A DNA stretch of 64,000 nucleotides from Pseudacidovorax sp. (GCF_017991995.1 NZ_JAGOPN010000021.1:1-64000), one strand, 5' to 3'. Positions 32,557 through 41,310 are shown, counted from the first letter of the stretch. Numbers and translations: made by a program. Notes: generated from the letters alone by a model not told the origin.

Positions 32557-33444
32557 TCACCAGCTGGGCCGCACCGTGCCGTCGCCGAAGGGTTCGTCCC
32601 GCCGGCGCGCGGCGGCCTTGAAGCCCATCGCCACAACGTCGGCATCGAAGTCTCGCTTGGCCCGGCTCAGGTGGGCGCGGCTGTCCATCTCCGCGGCCAG
32701 GCGGGCGATGGTGCCGGCGCCCGCGAGTTCCAGCGCGATGTTGACGATGCGCTTGTTGGTGGCGAGCAGCTCCGCATCGATGGTGGCGAGGCGGCGCGCA
32801 AGCGTCATCACCTCTTCTTCCAGCGCCTCGGCGGGCGCGCTGGCCACCGCCAGGCCGATGCGCGCCGCATCGGCGCCGCTGACCACATCGCCGCTCAGCA
32901 GCAGCCGCTTGGCCCATTGCGGTCCCACGTTGTAGAACCACATGTGGTTGGGCGGCGAGCCCATGGCGCGCGTGGCCGGGAAGCCGATGCGGGCGTCGTC
33001 CGCCGCGATCACCATGTCGCAGTACAGCGCCAGGTCGGTGCCACCGGCCACGCAATGGCCATGCACCTTGGCGATCACGGGCTTGTGCAGCGTGAAGGGC
33101 GTGCGCAGCAGTTCCTGGAAGCGCTCGAGCTTCCAGGCATCGTCGTCGAAGGAGCCGCTGCCGCTGCGGTAGAGGTCCGCGCCGGCCTCGCCGGCGGATT
33201 CGCTGGCATAGCGCGCGTAGGCCGACTGCATGTCGTAGCCGGCGCAGAAGTCGGGCCCCGCGCCTTCGAGCACGATGACGCGGACGGCCCGGAGGTCGTC
33301 GGCCTCCAGCAGCGCGGCACGCAGCTCGACCAGCATGTCCCACGACAGGGCGTTGCGGCGTGCCGGATGGTCGAGGGTGAGGCGCGCGACCCCGGCGTCG
33401 ACCGCCATGCCGACGAAGCGTGCCTCGGTTCGCCACTTGCCCAT
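32557..33444 (-). CDS. enoyl-CoA hydratase/isomerase (crotonase) family protein
   Basis: 295 aa from the ATG at 33444, overlapping the flavoprotein stop (TGATG). Crotonase signatures: VARLTLDHPARRNALSWDML, GAGPDFCAGYDM (first oxyanion-hole strand), then KVHGHCVAGGTDLALYCDMV (second strand, GG). A ~30-residue insert (YASESAGEAGADLYRSGSGS region) follows the first motif and is not usual in short hydratases. The C-terminal arm ends near VVAMGFKAAARRRDEPFG. It could hydrate an enoyl-CoA, open a ring or isomerise. It is the last gene of the Bug/flavoprotein/crotonase operon. Confidence 0.9.
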   Translation of the reverse strand: MGKWRTEARFVGMAVDAGVARLTLDHPARRNALSWDMLVELRAALLEADDLRAVRVIVLEGAGPDFCAGYDMQSAYARYASESAGEAGADLYRSGSGSFDDDAWKLERFQELLRTPFTLHKPVIAKVHGHCVAGGTDLALYCDMVIAADDARIGFPATRAMGSPPNHMWFYNVGPQWAKRLLLSGDVVSGADAARIGLAVASAPAEALEEEVMTLARRLATIDAELLATNKRIVNIALELAGAGTIARLAAEMDSRAHLSRAKRDFDADVVAMGFKAAARRRDEPFGDGTVRPSW

Positions 33445-35234
33445 CAGGCCACCTGCGCCGGTCGGACCACCGGAATGTCCGGCACCGGCTGCCCGCCTTG
33501 AATCGTCGCCGCGGCCTGCGTGGGCTTCAGGGCTTGGTCCGCAATGTGGTTGGCCGTGAGAAAGGCGAAGGCCATGTTGGGCCCGTGCGTGATGCCGGCC
33601 GCCGGGTAGTTGCCGCCCATCACGCTGGCGCGGTCGTTGCCGGCGGCATAGAGGCCGGGAATCGCACTGCCGTCGGGCCGCAGCACTTCGCCGGTGACGG
33701 CGGTGCTCAGGCCGTCGAAGGTGCCGAGGTCGCCCATCAGCAGCTTGATGGCATAGAAGGGCCCCTGGACGAGCGGCGCCACGCAGGGATTGGGCCCATG
33801 GTCGGGGTCGGCCAGGTAGCGGTTGAAGCTGGTGCCGCCACGATGGAAAGCCGGGTCCTCGCCGCGGGCGGCGTGCTGGTTGTAGTCGGCCACGGTGCGG
33901 ACCAGACCCTCGACATCGATGCCGGCATGCCGGGCCAGTTGCTCCAGGGTACGGCCACGCAGCAGATAGCCATTGCGCAGCAGCGCGCCATGCGGGATCG
34001 GCGCCGGTTTGACATAGCCCAGGCCGTACTTGGTCAGCGCGATCTGGTCGCAGACCAGCCACATCGCCGTCTCGGGCATGCCCTCGCACGCTCGGTGCAG
34101 CGCGGCGCCGACGTCGTGGTACGAGTTGGATTCGTTGGTGAAGCGCCGGCCATTGGCCAGCACGCCGATCACGCCGGGCTTGTAGCGGTCCAGCAGGTGC
34201 GGAAACACGCCGGTCTGGCCGCCACCGAAGTCCACATGGGTGACCGGCATCCAGGCAGCGGGCTCCTTGAAGCGGATCTGCACCACCCCGCCGGCGTCTT
34301 CGGCCATCGCGCAGCCGTCGCCCGTGTTGCTTGCCGGCGTGGGCGAGAGGTGCTGGTGCCCGCGCCGCAGGTGCGGATAGGCCTGTGCGATGCGGCGGGC
34401 GTCGTGCGGAAAGCCGCCGCAGGCGAGGATCACGCCATGCCGTGCGCGCAGCGTGCGCTCGTCCCCTTCCGGTCCGGCCACCACGCCGGTGACGCGGCCG
34501 CCTTCCACCAGCAGCCGTCGCGCCGGCGTGTCGGTCAGGATGGGAATGCCCAGGTCCAGCGCCGACTGGGCCAGCCGTGCCGCCAGCGCATTGCCGCTGG
34601 TGACCTGCACGGCGCGGCGGTAGAGCAGCAGCTCCTTGAGGTGGTTGGCCAGCCGCCGCGCCACGTAGAAGAAGGAAGTGAGCGACCTGGTGGCACGGAA
34701 GAAGTGCTTCAGGTCGGCGTTGGACGAGTTGAACATCATCCCCATGAAGGTGATGCTGCGCAGCGGCGGCTTGAGCCGCGGCATGTCCTTGCCCAGGCCG
34801 CGAATGTCGTAGGGCGTGGCCAGGATCGAGCGGCCCACGTCGGCACCACCGGGCGCGGTGGGGTGGTAGTCGGGATAGAGGGTGGGCACGAACTGCATGG
34901 CCGTCTCGCGCTCCAGGAAGTCCACCATGCGCGGGCCGTTCTCGATGAAGGCGTCCACGGCGGCTGCGTTGTAGAACTGCCCGGTCTCGGCCTGCATGAA
35001 GGTACGCACCTGCTCGGCGGTGTCGGACGGGTTCTGCCGGAGGCCGTGGTGGGTCAGGGGAATCCACAGCACGCCGCCCGACAGTGCCGTGGTGCCGCCG
35101 AAGACGGGCTCCTTCTCGAGCACCACCACATCCAGCCCGCGCTTGCGGGCGGTGATGGCGGCGGTGAGGCCGGCCGCGCCGGAGCCGACGACCACCAGGT
35201 CGTGCTCGGCGGCCTCTGTGGCAAGGGTGTTCAT
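33444..35234 (-). CDS. FAD-dependent dehydrogenase (3-ketosteroid delta-1-dehydrogenase-like)
   Basis: 596 aa. ADP-binding fold HDLVVVGSGAAGLTAAITA, then VLEKEPVFGGTTALSGGVLW and the C-terminal GLYAAGNDRASVMGGNYPAAG, cut here to AAGNDRASVM and NYPAAG. These match the KstD/FAD_binding_2 group, with the Tyr before Pro retained. Such enzymes desaturate a ring next to a carbonyl. Its ends overlap the Bug gene (ATGA at 35231) and the crotonase (TGATG at 33442-33446), so the three genes are tightly coupled. It is a clear paralogue of the 19784 protein, which suggests two desaturation steps or two substrates. Confidence 0.88.
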   Translation of the reverse strand: MNTLATEAAEHDLVVVGSGAAGLTAAITARKRGLDVVVLEKEPVFGGTTALSGGVLWIPLTHHGLRQNPSDTAEQVRTFMQAETGQFYNAAAVDAFIENGPRMVDFLERETAMQFVPTLYPDYHPTAPGGADVGRSILATPYDIRGLGKDMPRLKPPLRSITFMGMMFNSSNADLKHFFRATRSLTSFFYVARRLANHLKELLLYRRAVQVTSGNALAARLAQSALDLGIPILTDTPARRLLVEGGRVTGVVAGPEGDERTLRARHGVILACGGFPHDARRIAQAYPHLRRGHQHLSPTPASNTGDGCAMAEDAGGVVQIRFKEPAAWMPVTHVDFGGGQTGVFPHLLDRYKPGVIGVLANGRRFTNESNSYHDVGAALHRACEGMPETAMWLVCDQIALTKYGLGYVKPAPIPHGALLRNGYLLRGRTLEQLARHAGIDVEGLVRTVADYNQHAARGEDPAFHRGGTSFNRYLADPDHGPNPCVAPLVQGPFYAIKLLMGDLGTFDGLSTAVTGEVLRPDGSAIPGLYAAGNDRASVMGGNYPAAGITHGPNMAFAFLTANHIADQALKPTQAAATIQGGQPVPDIPVVRPAQVA

Positions 35235-36205
35235 TCCGCCTTGATGTTGAACTGGGTGACGATGTCGCGCAGCTGATCGGACTCGGTCTTCATCATCTGG
35301 GCGAAGTCGGCCGGACTGGTGGTGCGGGCCACGGCGCCGGTCGCCAGCAGCCGGGTCTTGAGCCCGTCGTCGGCCATGACCTTGCGGAAGGCGGCATTGA
35401 GCCGTTCGACCACCGCGTCGGGCGTTCCTGCCGGCGCCATGACGCCGAACCAGGCCTGGGCCTCGTAGCCGGGCACGGCGCGGTTCAGGGGTGGCGTGCC
35501 CGGTACCACGCTGGAGGGTTCCCGGGTGCCGACGCCCAGCAGCTTCAGGTTGCCCTGCTGCACCTGGCCCAGCATGGCGGAGGAGGGCGTGGTCACCAGC
35601 ATCTGCACCTCGCCCGTGCGCGCCGCCATGGTGGAGGCCGCCTCGCCCTTGTAGGGAATGTGTTCGGCCTTGATGCCCGACAGCTGGATGAGGCGGGCCG
35701 TGGACAGGTGGCCGTAGGAGGCCGTGCCGGCCGAGGCGTACATGACACCCTTGGGCTGCTTGCGCGCCCAGTCGAAGAAGGACTTGGCATCGTCCGCCGG
35801 CACCGCCTTGTTGACCACCAGCACCATGGGCACCACCGAGGTCAGCGTCACGGGCCGCAAGTCCTTGAAGGCGTCGTAGCCGGCCTTGTCGTTCAGCAGC
35901 GGCGTGGTCAGCACGCCGTTGTTGGGGTAGAGCAGGGTGTAGCCGTCGGGCCGGGCGCGCGCCACCAGCTGGGCGGCGATGGCGCCCGAGGCGCCGGGGC
36001 GGTTGTCCACCACGATGGGCTGGCCCAGTTCCTTGCCCAGCGCGTCCTGGAACATGCGCACCTGGCCATCGCTGGTGCCGCCGGCCGCATAGGGCACGAC
36101 GATGGTGATGGGCCGGCTCGGATAGGCCTCCTGGGCGGCGGCAAGGGCCGGCGCCGTGGCGGCGAGGGCGAGGCAGAGGATTCGGGCGGCGGTGGGGCGG
36201 TGCAT
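35231..36205 (-). CDS. Bug/TctC-family periplasmic substrate-binding protein
   Basis: 324 aa from the ATG at 36205, with AAGGAAG upstream; the open frame extends 28 codons further but without protein-like sequence. A signal peptide (ILCLALAATAPALAAAQ) precedes YPSRPITIVVPYAAGGTSDG, PIVVDNRPGASG and DGYTLLYP. It is the first gene of an overlapping operon with the KstD-like flavoprotein and crotonase. A FadR-type site lies 40 bases upstream. It is probably the receptor for the compound handled by that operon. Confidence 0.92.
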   Translation of the reverse strand: MHRPTAARILCLALAATAPALAAAQEAYPSRPITIVVPYAAGGTSDGQVRMFQDALGKELGQPIVVDNRPGASGAIAAQLVARARPDGYTLLYPNNGVLTTPLLNDKAGYDAFKDLRPVTLTSVVPMVLVVNKAVPADDAKSFFDWARKQPKGVMYASAGTASYGHLSTARLIQLSGIKAEHIPYKGEAASTMAARTGEVQMLVTTPSSAMLGQVQQGNLKLLGVGTREPSSVVPGTPPLNRAVPGYEAQAWFGVMAPAGTPDAVVERLNAAFRKVMADDGLKTRLLATGAVARTTSPADFAQMMKTESDQLRDIVTQFNIKAE

Positions 36206-36244
36206 GGAAGGTCTTCCTTGTGTCGGCGCTTCGGCGAGATTCAA

Positions 36245-36255
36245 TGGTTGGGCCA
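36245..36255. promoter_or_regulatory. FadR-type palindrome before the Bug/flavoprotein/crotonase operon
   Basis: TGGTTGGGCCA is identical to the site at 19661 and has one mismatch to TGGTnnnACCA. It is 40 bases upstream of the minus-strand start at 36205. Confidence 0.6.
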
Positions 36256-36346
36256 ATGGGATTGTGGCCCGTCGCCGCCGGAAGTCCAAGTTAGGGGTTG
36301 ACCGGAGGACGCTCCTGACCGCAGCCCGTGCCCGGACGCGCGTTGG

Positions 36347-36826
36347 TCAGGCGGCCGCAGGCCGGCAGCGGTACATGTTGCCGATCACCATGGAGTGCAC
36401 CGTCTCGCCGCGCTGGTTCTTGACGATGCGTTCGCAGGTCACGATGCCCTTCGTGCCGCTGCTGGTGAGCTTCTTCTCCACCGGCGTGATCAGCGCATGG
36501 ATGGTGTCGCCAGCCTTCACCGGCAGGTGCATGCGCCACTGGTCCAGGCCCGTCATGGCGATGATGGTGCCGTCGTTGATGCCGGTGAGGCACTGCAGGC
36601 CGCCCACGATGGCCAGCACCAGCGGCCCGTGCGCGATGGGCTCGCCATAGGACTGGGTCTTGCAGAACTCGTGGTCGATGTGCGGCGCGTTGTGGTCGCC
36701 GGACAGGCAGGCGAAGTTGACGATGTCGGTCAGCGTGACCGTGCGCCGCGAGGTCACGATGGTCTGGCCGATCTCGAAATCCTCGAAATACATCCCGCGC
36801 GGGGTGCGCTCGTAGGTGTAGGACAT
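36347..36826 (-). CDS. MaoC-like hydratase (hot-dog fold)
   Basis: 159 aa from the ATG at 36826; a Met 9 codons earlier (36853) is possible and neither has a good Shine-Dalgarno. The hydratase-2 motif is present as CLSGDHNAPHID (about residues 49-60), with Asp and His of the catalytic pair. It is followed by YGEPIAHGPLVLAIVGG. Single hot-dog MaoC proteins act as dimers that hydrate trans-2-enoyl-CoA. It appears to be a single-gene unit with its own FadR-type palindrome upstream. It may supply the hydration step after one of the acyl-CoA dehydrogenases. Confidence 0.88.
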   Translation of the reverse strand: MSYTYERTPRGMYFEDFEIGQTIVTSRRTVTLTDIVNFACLSGDHNAPHIDHEFCKTQSYGEPIAHGPLVLAIVGGLQCLTGINDGTIIAMTGLDQWRMHLPVKAGDTIHALITPVEKKLTSSGTKGIVTCERIVKNQRGETVHSMVIGNMYRCRPAAA

Positions 36827-36864
36827 GGTGGTGGCCGCACGGCTGCAGGCCATGCATTTTTCAA

Positions 36865-36875
36865 TGGTAGAGCCA
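36865..36875. promoter_or_regulatory. FadR-type palindrome before the MaoC gene
   Basis: TGGTAGAGCCA has one mismatch to TGGTnnnACCA and is 39 bases upstream of the minus-strand start at 36826. Confidence 0.6.
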
Positions 36876-37000
36876 TTCTATGTCCCGAGGACGCACGCAC
36901 GCAACGCGGCCGCGCCGGGCAGGCGGCCGCGAGCGTCCGCCTTCGCCAACGGCGAGGCAGGAAAGACAGGAGAAAGGAAGCGGGCGCGACCCCGCGCCGC

Positions 37001-37822
37001 TCAGCGCTTCTTCGCCGGCGCGCGGCTGCGGGGCGCAGGCGCGGCGTCATCGGTCGCCAGGTGCGAGAGGTAGCCCTTCTGCAGGCGCTTGAGGCTGGCC
37101 TCCATCTCGGCCACGGCGGCGTCGACGTCGCGCGCCTCCATGTGCTTGAGGAAGCGCTTGCGCGAGGGCAGCACAAAGGCGTTCTCGTACTCGCCCAGGG
37201 TCTGGATGAAGCGGCTGAGCACGGCCATCAGGCTGTCCATCATCAGCACCATGAGCGGGTTGCCCGTCATGCGCGCCAGGATGCGGTGGAAGTCCAGGTG
37301 CATCTCGGCGCGGCGCTGGAAGTCGCCGTCCTTCGTGGCCTGGGCGGCGGCCTCGACGTTGTTGCGCAGCGCCTCCAGGTCCGCGGGCGTGGCGCGGCTG
37401 CAGGCCTCGCGCACGATCACCGATTCGAGCCAGATGCGCGCCTCGGTCAGGTGGGCGGGCGTGATGGTGCCGATGTGGTACAGGTCCATCAGGCTGGTGG
37501 TGATGGCCAGGCCCGAGCCTCCGCTGATGAAGGCACCGCCGCTGGCGCCCTTCTGCAGCCGCACCAGGCCGCCGTGTTCCAGCGAGCGCAGTGCCTCGCG
37601 CAGCGTGTTGCGCGACACGCCGAACTGCACCGCCAGGGCCCGTTCGGCCGGCAGCCGGCTGCCCACCTTCAGCCGGCCCTCGGCCAATTCGGTGCGGATC
37701 TGGTCGGCGATCTCCTCGAAGGCGCGGGCCGAGCGCACGGCCTGGAAGCGCACGGCAGGCGCCGCGGGGTCGGGCTGCGGCGCGGCGGAGAGGGCGGAGG
37801 GAGACGATGTCTTGGTTGCCAT
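37001..37822 (-). CDS. FadR-subfamily GntR transcriptional regulator (FCD domain)
   Basis: 273 aa from the ATG at 37822; the frame also reads through a TTG at 37846 overlapping the previous stop. Winged helix: EEIADQIRTELAEGRLKVGSRLPAERALA, cut here to LKVGSRLPAERALA, then FGVSRNTLREALRSL. The FCD domain carries MHLDFHRILARMTGN and the later MEARDVDAA segment. The tail is Lys/Arg/Ala-rich. It follows another FadR-type regulator on the same strand (20-base gap). The pair resembles a duplication: both open with RTRRTFE/RSARAFE-type segments before the helix. Confidence 0.9.
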   Translation of the reverse strand: MATKTSSPSALSAAPQPDPAAPAVRFQAVRSARAFEEIADQIRTELAEGRLKVGSRLPAERALAVQFGVSRNTLREALRSLEHGGLVRLQKGASGGAFISGGSGLAITTSLMDLYHIGTITPAHLTEARIWLESVIVREACSRATPADLEALRNNVEAAAQATKDGDFQRRAEMHLDFHRILARMTGNPLMVLMMDSLMAVLSRFIQTLGEYENAFVLPSRKRFLKHMEARDVDAAVAEMEASLKRLQKGYLSHLATDDAAPAPRSRAPAKKR

Positions 37823-37842
37823 GGGTCTGGAGAGCTGGGGCG

Positions 37843-38670
37843 TCAAGCGGCCCGCCGGGCCGCGACGCGTTTGGTCGCTGCCTTCTTGCTTTCGCTTTCG
37901 AGGTAGTCGCTGATGAGCTTGAGGTGGGCCGTCATGGCCGCCGCCGCGGCCGAGGCATCGCGGGCGCGCAGGTGCGTGAGCACCTTGCGGCGCACCTGCA
38001 TGAAGTCCTTGCGCGGACGCGGGTCCACCTGGGCCAGCAGGCCGCGGATGATTTCCGACAGCGCATCGACCATCGCCGTGAACACCTCGTTGTGAGTGGC
38101 CTCGGCGATGAGTTGGTAGAAGCGGATCACCGAATGGGTGTTGCGCGAGCCGTGGCCTTGCCGGAACAGGTCGGTGTGGTAGTCGATGTCGGCCTCGATG
38201 GCGTCGATCTCCTCTTCGGTCGCCCGTTCGCAGGCCAGGCGGATGGCCACGGCCATCAGCTCGATGCGGGCCTCGGTGACGTGAGCGATCGACGCCTGCT
38301 GCAGCGAGACCATGTCGCGCACGGACTGGGTGAGGCTGGTGGGTTTGCCGTTGCGGATGAAGAAGCCGCCGTTCAGGCCGGTGAGGGCCTCCACCACACC
38401 CGCCGACTCCAGGCTGCGCAACGCCTCGCGCACGGCGCTTCGGCTGACGTCGAACTGCTCGGCCAGGTCCTTTTCGGCGGGCAGCCGGTCGCCGGGGCGC
38501 AACTCGCCCCGGGCCAGCTGTTCGCGGATCTGACTGGCGACCGCCTCGAAGGTGCGACGCGTGCGCACCGGCTGGAACAGGGGCGTGACCGCCGGTTCTG
38601 CGAGGGCGGCTGTGGCGCCGGGGCCGGCCTTGGCGCGCGGGATGGACGGGGAGATGCGCTTCGTCGGCAT
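37843..38670 (-). CDS. FadR-subfamily GntR transcriptional regulator (FCD domain)
   Basis: 275 aa from the ATG at 38670, preceded by AAAGAGG; the longer open frame upstream is not protein-like. Winged helix: VASQIREQLARGELRPGDRL and FDVSRSAVREALRSLESAG. FCD positions: HSVIRFYQLIAEATHNEVF and LTHLRARDASAA. It is the upstream member of a tandem of similar regulators and lies 79 bases after the crotonase gene on the same strand. It may be co-transcribed with the thiolase-fold/DUF35/crotonase genes. It is a candidate for binding the TGGTnnnACCA sites of the island. Confidence 0.9.
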   Translation of the reverse strand: MPTKRISPSIPRAKAGPGATAALAEPAVTPLFQPVRTRRTFEAVASQIREQLARGELRPGDRLPAEKDLAEQFDVSRSAVREALRSLESAGVVEALTGLNGGFFIRNGKPTSLTQSVRDMVSLQQASIAHVTEARIELMAVAIRLACERATEEEIDAIEADIDYHTDLFRQGHGSRNTHSVIRFYQLIAEATHNEVFTAMVDALSEIIRGLLAQVDPRPRKDFMQVRRKVLTHLRARDASAAAAAMTAHLKLISDYLESESKKAATKRVAARRAA

Positions 38671-38749
38671 TGGATGAACCTCTTTGGGCAATCGTAATAC
38701 AGCGACGAGGCGTCTCCGGGCCCCAGGCCCGACGCTCGGGCGATCGCGC

Positions 38750-39544
38750 TCAGGCGGCTGGCGGAAAGCCGCGGTACGGCGGTGGCCGCCGGGCCAGCAT
38801 GGCCTCGATGGCCTCGCGCGGCTCCGGCGCGGCGAAGGCGGCGGCCTGGCTGCCCGCCTCCATGCTGAACAGGGTCTGCTGGTCCGCATCGAGCGAGGCA
38901 TTGAGCGCGGCCTTGGTCAGGGCCAGGGCCGTGGGCGCGGCCTGGGTGAGGCTGCGGGCGATGGCGGCGGCACGGGCCTCCAGCGCCTCGCTGGCATGCA
39001 CCTCCATCGCGATGCCCAGTCGCTGCGCCTCGTGCGCATCGATGTCCCGGGTGGAGAAGATCAGCTCCTTGGCCCGCTGCACGCCCACCGCGCGCGGCAG
39101 CAGGTACATCGCCCCCAGGTCGGGCACCAGCCCCAGCCGCAGGTAGGCCATGCAGAAGCGCGCGCGCTCGGAGGCCAGCACGATGTCGGCGGTGAGCGCC
39201 AGCGCGAAGCCCGCGCCCATGGCCGGGCCGTCCACGGCCGCGATGACCGGTCGCCCCAGATGGAGCATGTCCTGGATGAAGCGCAGCCCCCCGCGGATGC
39301 GTTGCTGCCAGTAAGCCGGCCCGGAATCCAGGTGCTCCTTCAGCACATGCAGGTTGCCGCCGGCACAGAAGGTGCCGGGCGTGGCGGTGAGCACCAGCAC
39401 GCGGATGCCGGGGTCGTCGCGCACCTGTTCCAGCACGGCCATCAGGTCGGCGCGCAGCTGGGCGTCGAAGGGGTTGTGGATGGCAGGGCGGGACAGGCGG
39501 ACCCAGCCGACCTGCTCGCGCACCTCGAACTGCAGGGTGTCCAT
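38750..39544 (-). CDS. enoyl-CoA hydratase/isomerase (crotonase) family protein
   Basis: 264 aa from the ATG at 39544. Signatures: VGWVRLSRPAIHNPFDAQL, GTFCAGGNLHVL (first oxyanion strand), AAVDGPAMGAGFALALTADI (second) and [18 protein letters not shown]. The last motif holds the acidic residue position used in catalysis. It closely resembles the 43171 crotonase in this motif ([17 protein letters not shown]), so the two are paralogues. It follows the DUF35 gene by 13 bases and probably acts in the same branch as the 39961 thiolase-fold protein. Confidence 0.9.
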   Translation of the reverse strand: MDTLQFEVREQVGWVRLSRPAIHNPFDAQLRADLMAVLEQVRDDPGIRVLVLTATPGTFCAGGNLHVLKEHLDSGPAYWQQRIRGGLRFIQDMLHLGRPVIAAVDGPAMGAGFALALTADIVLASERARFCMAYLRLGLVPDLGAMYLLPRAVGVQRAKELIFSTRDIDAHEAQRLGIAMEVHASEALEARAAAIARSLTQAAPTALALTKAALNASLDADQQTLFSMEAGSQAAAFAAPEPREAIEAMLARRPPPYRGFPPAA

Positions 39545-39557
39545 GGGCGGTCGTCCT

Positions 39558-39956
39558 TCAGGCCGGTGTGAACATGGGCACCAGCGTGCCGTCCTCGGCA
39601 GGCTTGAAGCACACCTGAACGCGCTGGCCGATGTGCAGCGCGTCGAGGTCGCAGTCCACGATGTTGGTGAGCATGGTGATGCCCTCGTCCAGCGCCACGT
39701 AGGCGATGGCATAGGGAATGGGGCCTGCGCGGCGCGTGACGCTGACGCTGTAGATCGTGCCCCGGCCCGACAGGCTGCGCCACTCCGTGTCGCCCTGGCA
39801 GAAGGGGCAGACCGGCCGCGGATACCAGTGCGGCTTGTGGCAGCTCGTGCACTGGCGCGTCAGCAGCAGGTGGTCGGCGGTGGCGGCCCAGAAGCGCTCG
39901 GTGGCGGCATCGTGCGGCAGCGTGGTGAGGGGGCGTTCGGTGTAGGGCGTCGCCAT
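39558..39956 (-). CDS. DUF35 OB-fold / zinc-ribbon protein
   Basis: 132 aa. ATERFWAATADHLLLTRQC leads into the zinc ribbon CTSC...CPFC (about residues 36-53), then an OB-fold (GTIYSVSVTRRAG; IGQRVQVCF). It lies 4 bases after the thiolase-fold gene, completing the third thiolase/DUF35 pair of the island. It should bind the 39961 protein and help it handle an acyl-CoA. Confidence 0.88.
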   Translation of the reverse strand: MATPYTERPLTTLPHDAATERFWAATADHLLLTRQCTSCHKPHWYPRPVCPFCQGDTEWRSLSGRGTIYSVSVTRRAGPIPYAIAYVALDEGITMLTNIVDCDLDALHIGQRVQVCFKPAEDGTLVPMFTPA

Positions 39957-39960
39957 GATG

Positions 39961-41136
39961 TCATTCCCTTTCCATGATGAGCGTTGCGCTGCCGTGGCGC
40001 GAGCCGAGCAGGCCGCCCGTGCCCTGCGCCAGCGCCAGCCGGCAGTCGGGCACCTGCACCTTGGGATGGGCCTCGCCGCGCAGCTGGCGCACCGCCTCGA
40101 TCACCTTGGTGATGCCGCCCCGGTTGGCCGGGTGGTTGTTGCACAGGCCGCCACCGTCGGTGTTGAAGGGCAGCCTGCCCACGCCGGAGATCAGATTGCC
40201 GTCGGCCACGAAGCGGCCGCCCTGGCCCTTGGGGCAGAAGCCGAGGTCTTCCAGCTGCATCAGCACCGTGATGGTGAAGCTGTCGTAGATCGAGGCGTAC
40301 TGGATGTCGGCCGGCTTCACGCCGGCCTCCGCAAAGGCGGCCGGGCCGGACACGGCGGCGCCCGACCAAGTCAGGTCCACCGCGCCGCCGAGCTGGCCCT
40401 TGATGGTTTCGCCGGCACCCAGCACCCGCACCACGGGCCGCTTGAGCCGGCGTGCGATCTCGGGCCGCACCACCACCAGGGCGCCGCCGCCGTCGCTCAC
40501 CACGCAGCAGTCGAGCTTGTGCAGCGGGTCGGAGATCAACGGCGAGGCCAGCACCTCCTCGACCGTCACGGTCTCCCGCAGCATCGCATGCGGGTTGTGC
40601 TGGGCATGCTGCGAGGCGGCCACCTTGATCCAGGCGAGCTGTTCGGAGGTGGTGCCGTACTCGTGCATGTGGCGCGCGGCGGCCAGGGCGTACATGTTGA
40701 CCGTGACCGGCGAATACGGCATCTCCCACGCCGCGTCGGGCGTGGCGGCCGTCACCAGGCGGGCGCCGACGCCGACACCGCTGCCGCCTTCGGTACGCGG
40801 CCGCCCGGCCAGGGTGATCAGCGCCACGTCGCACTTGCCCGCGGCGATGGCCTGGGCGGCATGCGACACGTGGATGAGGTAGGCCGAGCCGCCGGTGTCC
40901 GTGGTGTCGACTTGGCGCAGGCGGGTCAGGCCCAGGTAGTCGGCCATGCTGTTGGCGCCGAGGCCGGGCGCGTCGCCGGCACAGAAGTAGCCGTCCACGT
41001 CCTGCAGCGTGAGGCCGGCATCGGCCAGGGCGCCGCGCGCGCATTCGGCATGCAGCTGGGCCACGGTCTTGTCCGGCGCCTTGCGCGTCGGATGCTCGAA
41101 GGCCCCTGCGATGCAGGCCTTGCCCTTGATGGTCAT
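39961..41136 (-). CDS. thiolase-fold protein (SCP2/Ltp type, no Cys nucleophile)
   Basis: 391 aa from the ATG at 41136, behind CAGGAGAAAC. Thiolase-fold signatures: KACIAGAFEHPTRKAP, VAASQHAQHNPHAM, IYDSFTITVLMQLEDLGF and NTDGGGLCNNHPANRGG. The nucleophile loop reads DTTDTGGSAY, so Thr replaces Cys. Together with its DUF35 neighbour it probably forms an acyl-CoA lyase rather than a thiolase. It is the first minus-strand gene of a divergent promoter region with two perfect FadR-type sites (41183, 41279). Confidence 0.87.
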   Translation of the reverse strand: MTIKGKACIAGAFEHPTRKAPDKTVAQLHAECARGALADAGLTLQDVDGYFCAGDAPGLGANSMADYLGLTRLRQVDTTDTGGSAYLIHVSHAAQAIAAGKCDVALITLAGRPRTEGGSGVGVGARLVTAATPDAAWEMPYSPVTVNMYALAAARHMHEYGTTSEQLAWIKVAASQHAQHNPHAMLRETVTVEEVLASPLISDPLHKLDCCVVSDGGGALVVVRPEIARRLKRPVVRVLGAGETIKGQLGGAVDLTWSGAAVSGPAAFAEAGVKPADIQYASIYDSFTITVLMQLEDLGFCPKGQGGRFVADGNLISGVGRLPFNTDGGGLCNNHPANRGGITKVIEAVRQLRGEAHPKVQVPDCRLALAQGTGGLLGSRHGSATLIMERE

Positions 41137-41182
41137 CGGCGTTTCTCCTGTGAACCTTGAAAGATGGTCGCCACCATAATAA

Positions 41183-41193
41183 TGGTTCAACCA
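41183..41193. promoter_or_regulatory. FadR-type palindrome, thiolase-fold side of the divergent promoter
   Basis: TGGTTCAACCA is a perfect TGGTnnnACCA site, 47 bases before the minus-strand start at 41136. On that strand it is followed by TATTAT (41181-41176), a good -10 candidate, so the site lies in the promoter spacer. Confidence 0.75.
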
Positions 41194-41272
41194 TAAGTGA
41201 TCGAGACACGGACGCGACAGATGCGCGGGCAGGCCACCGGGTCGACCGTTGACGTCCGAATCGGCCAGCATC

Positions 41273-41289
41273 TAATATTGGTTCAACCA
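41273..41289. promoter_or_regulatory. -10 element and FadR-type palindrome of the SDR operon
   Basis: TAATAT (41273-41278) is a plus-strand -10 candidate. It directly abuts TGGTTCAACCA (41279-41289), a perfect TGGTnnnACCA site within TTGGTTCAACCAA. The expected transcription start falls inside the palindrome, which fits repression. The start codon is at 41311. Confidence 0.75.
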
Positions 41290-41310
41290 AACAAAATGGA
41301 GCAACGACCC

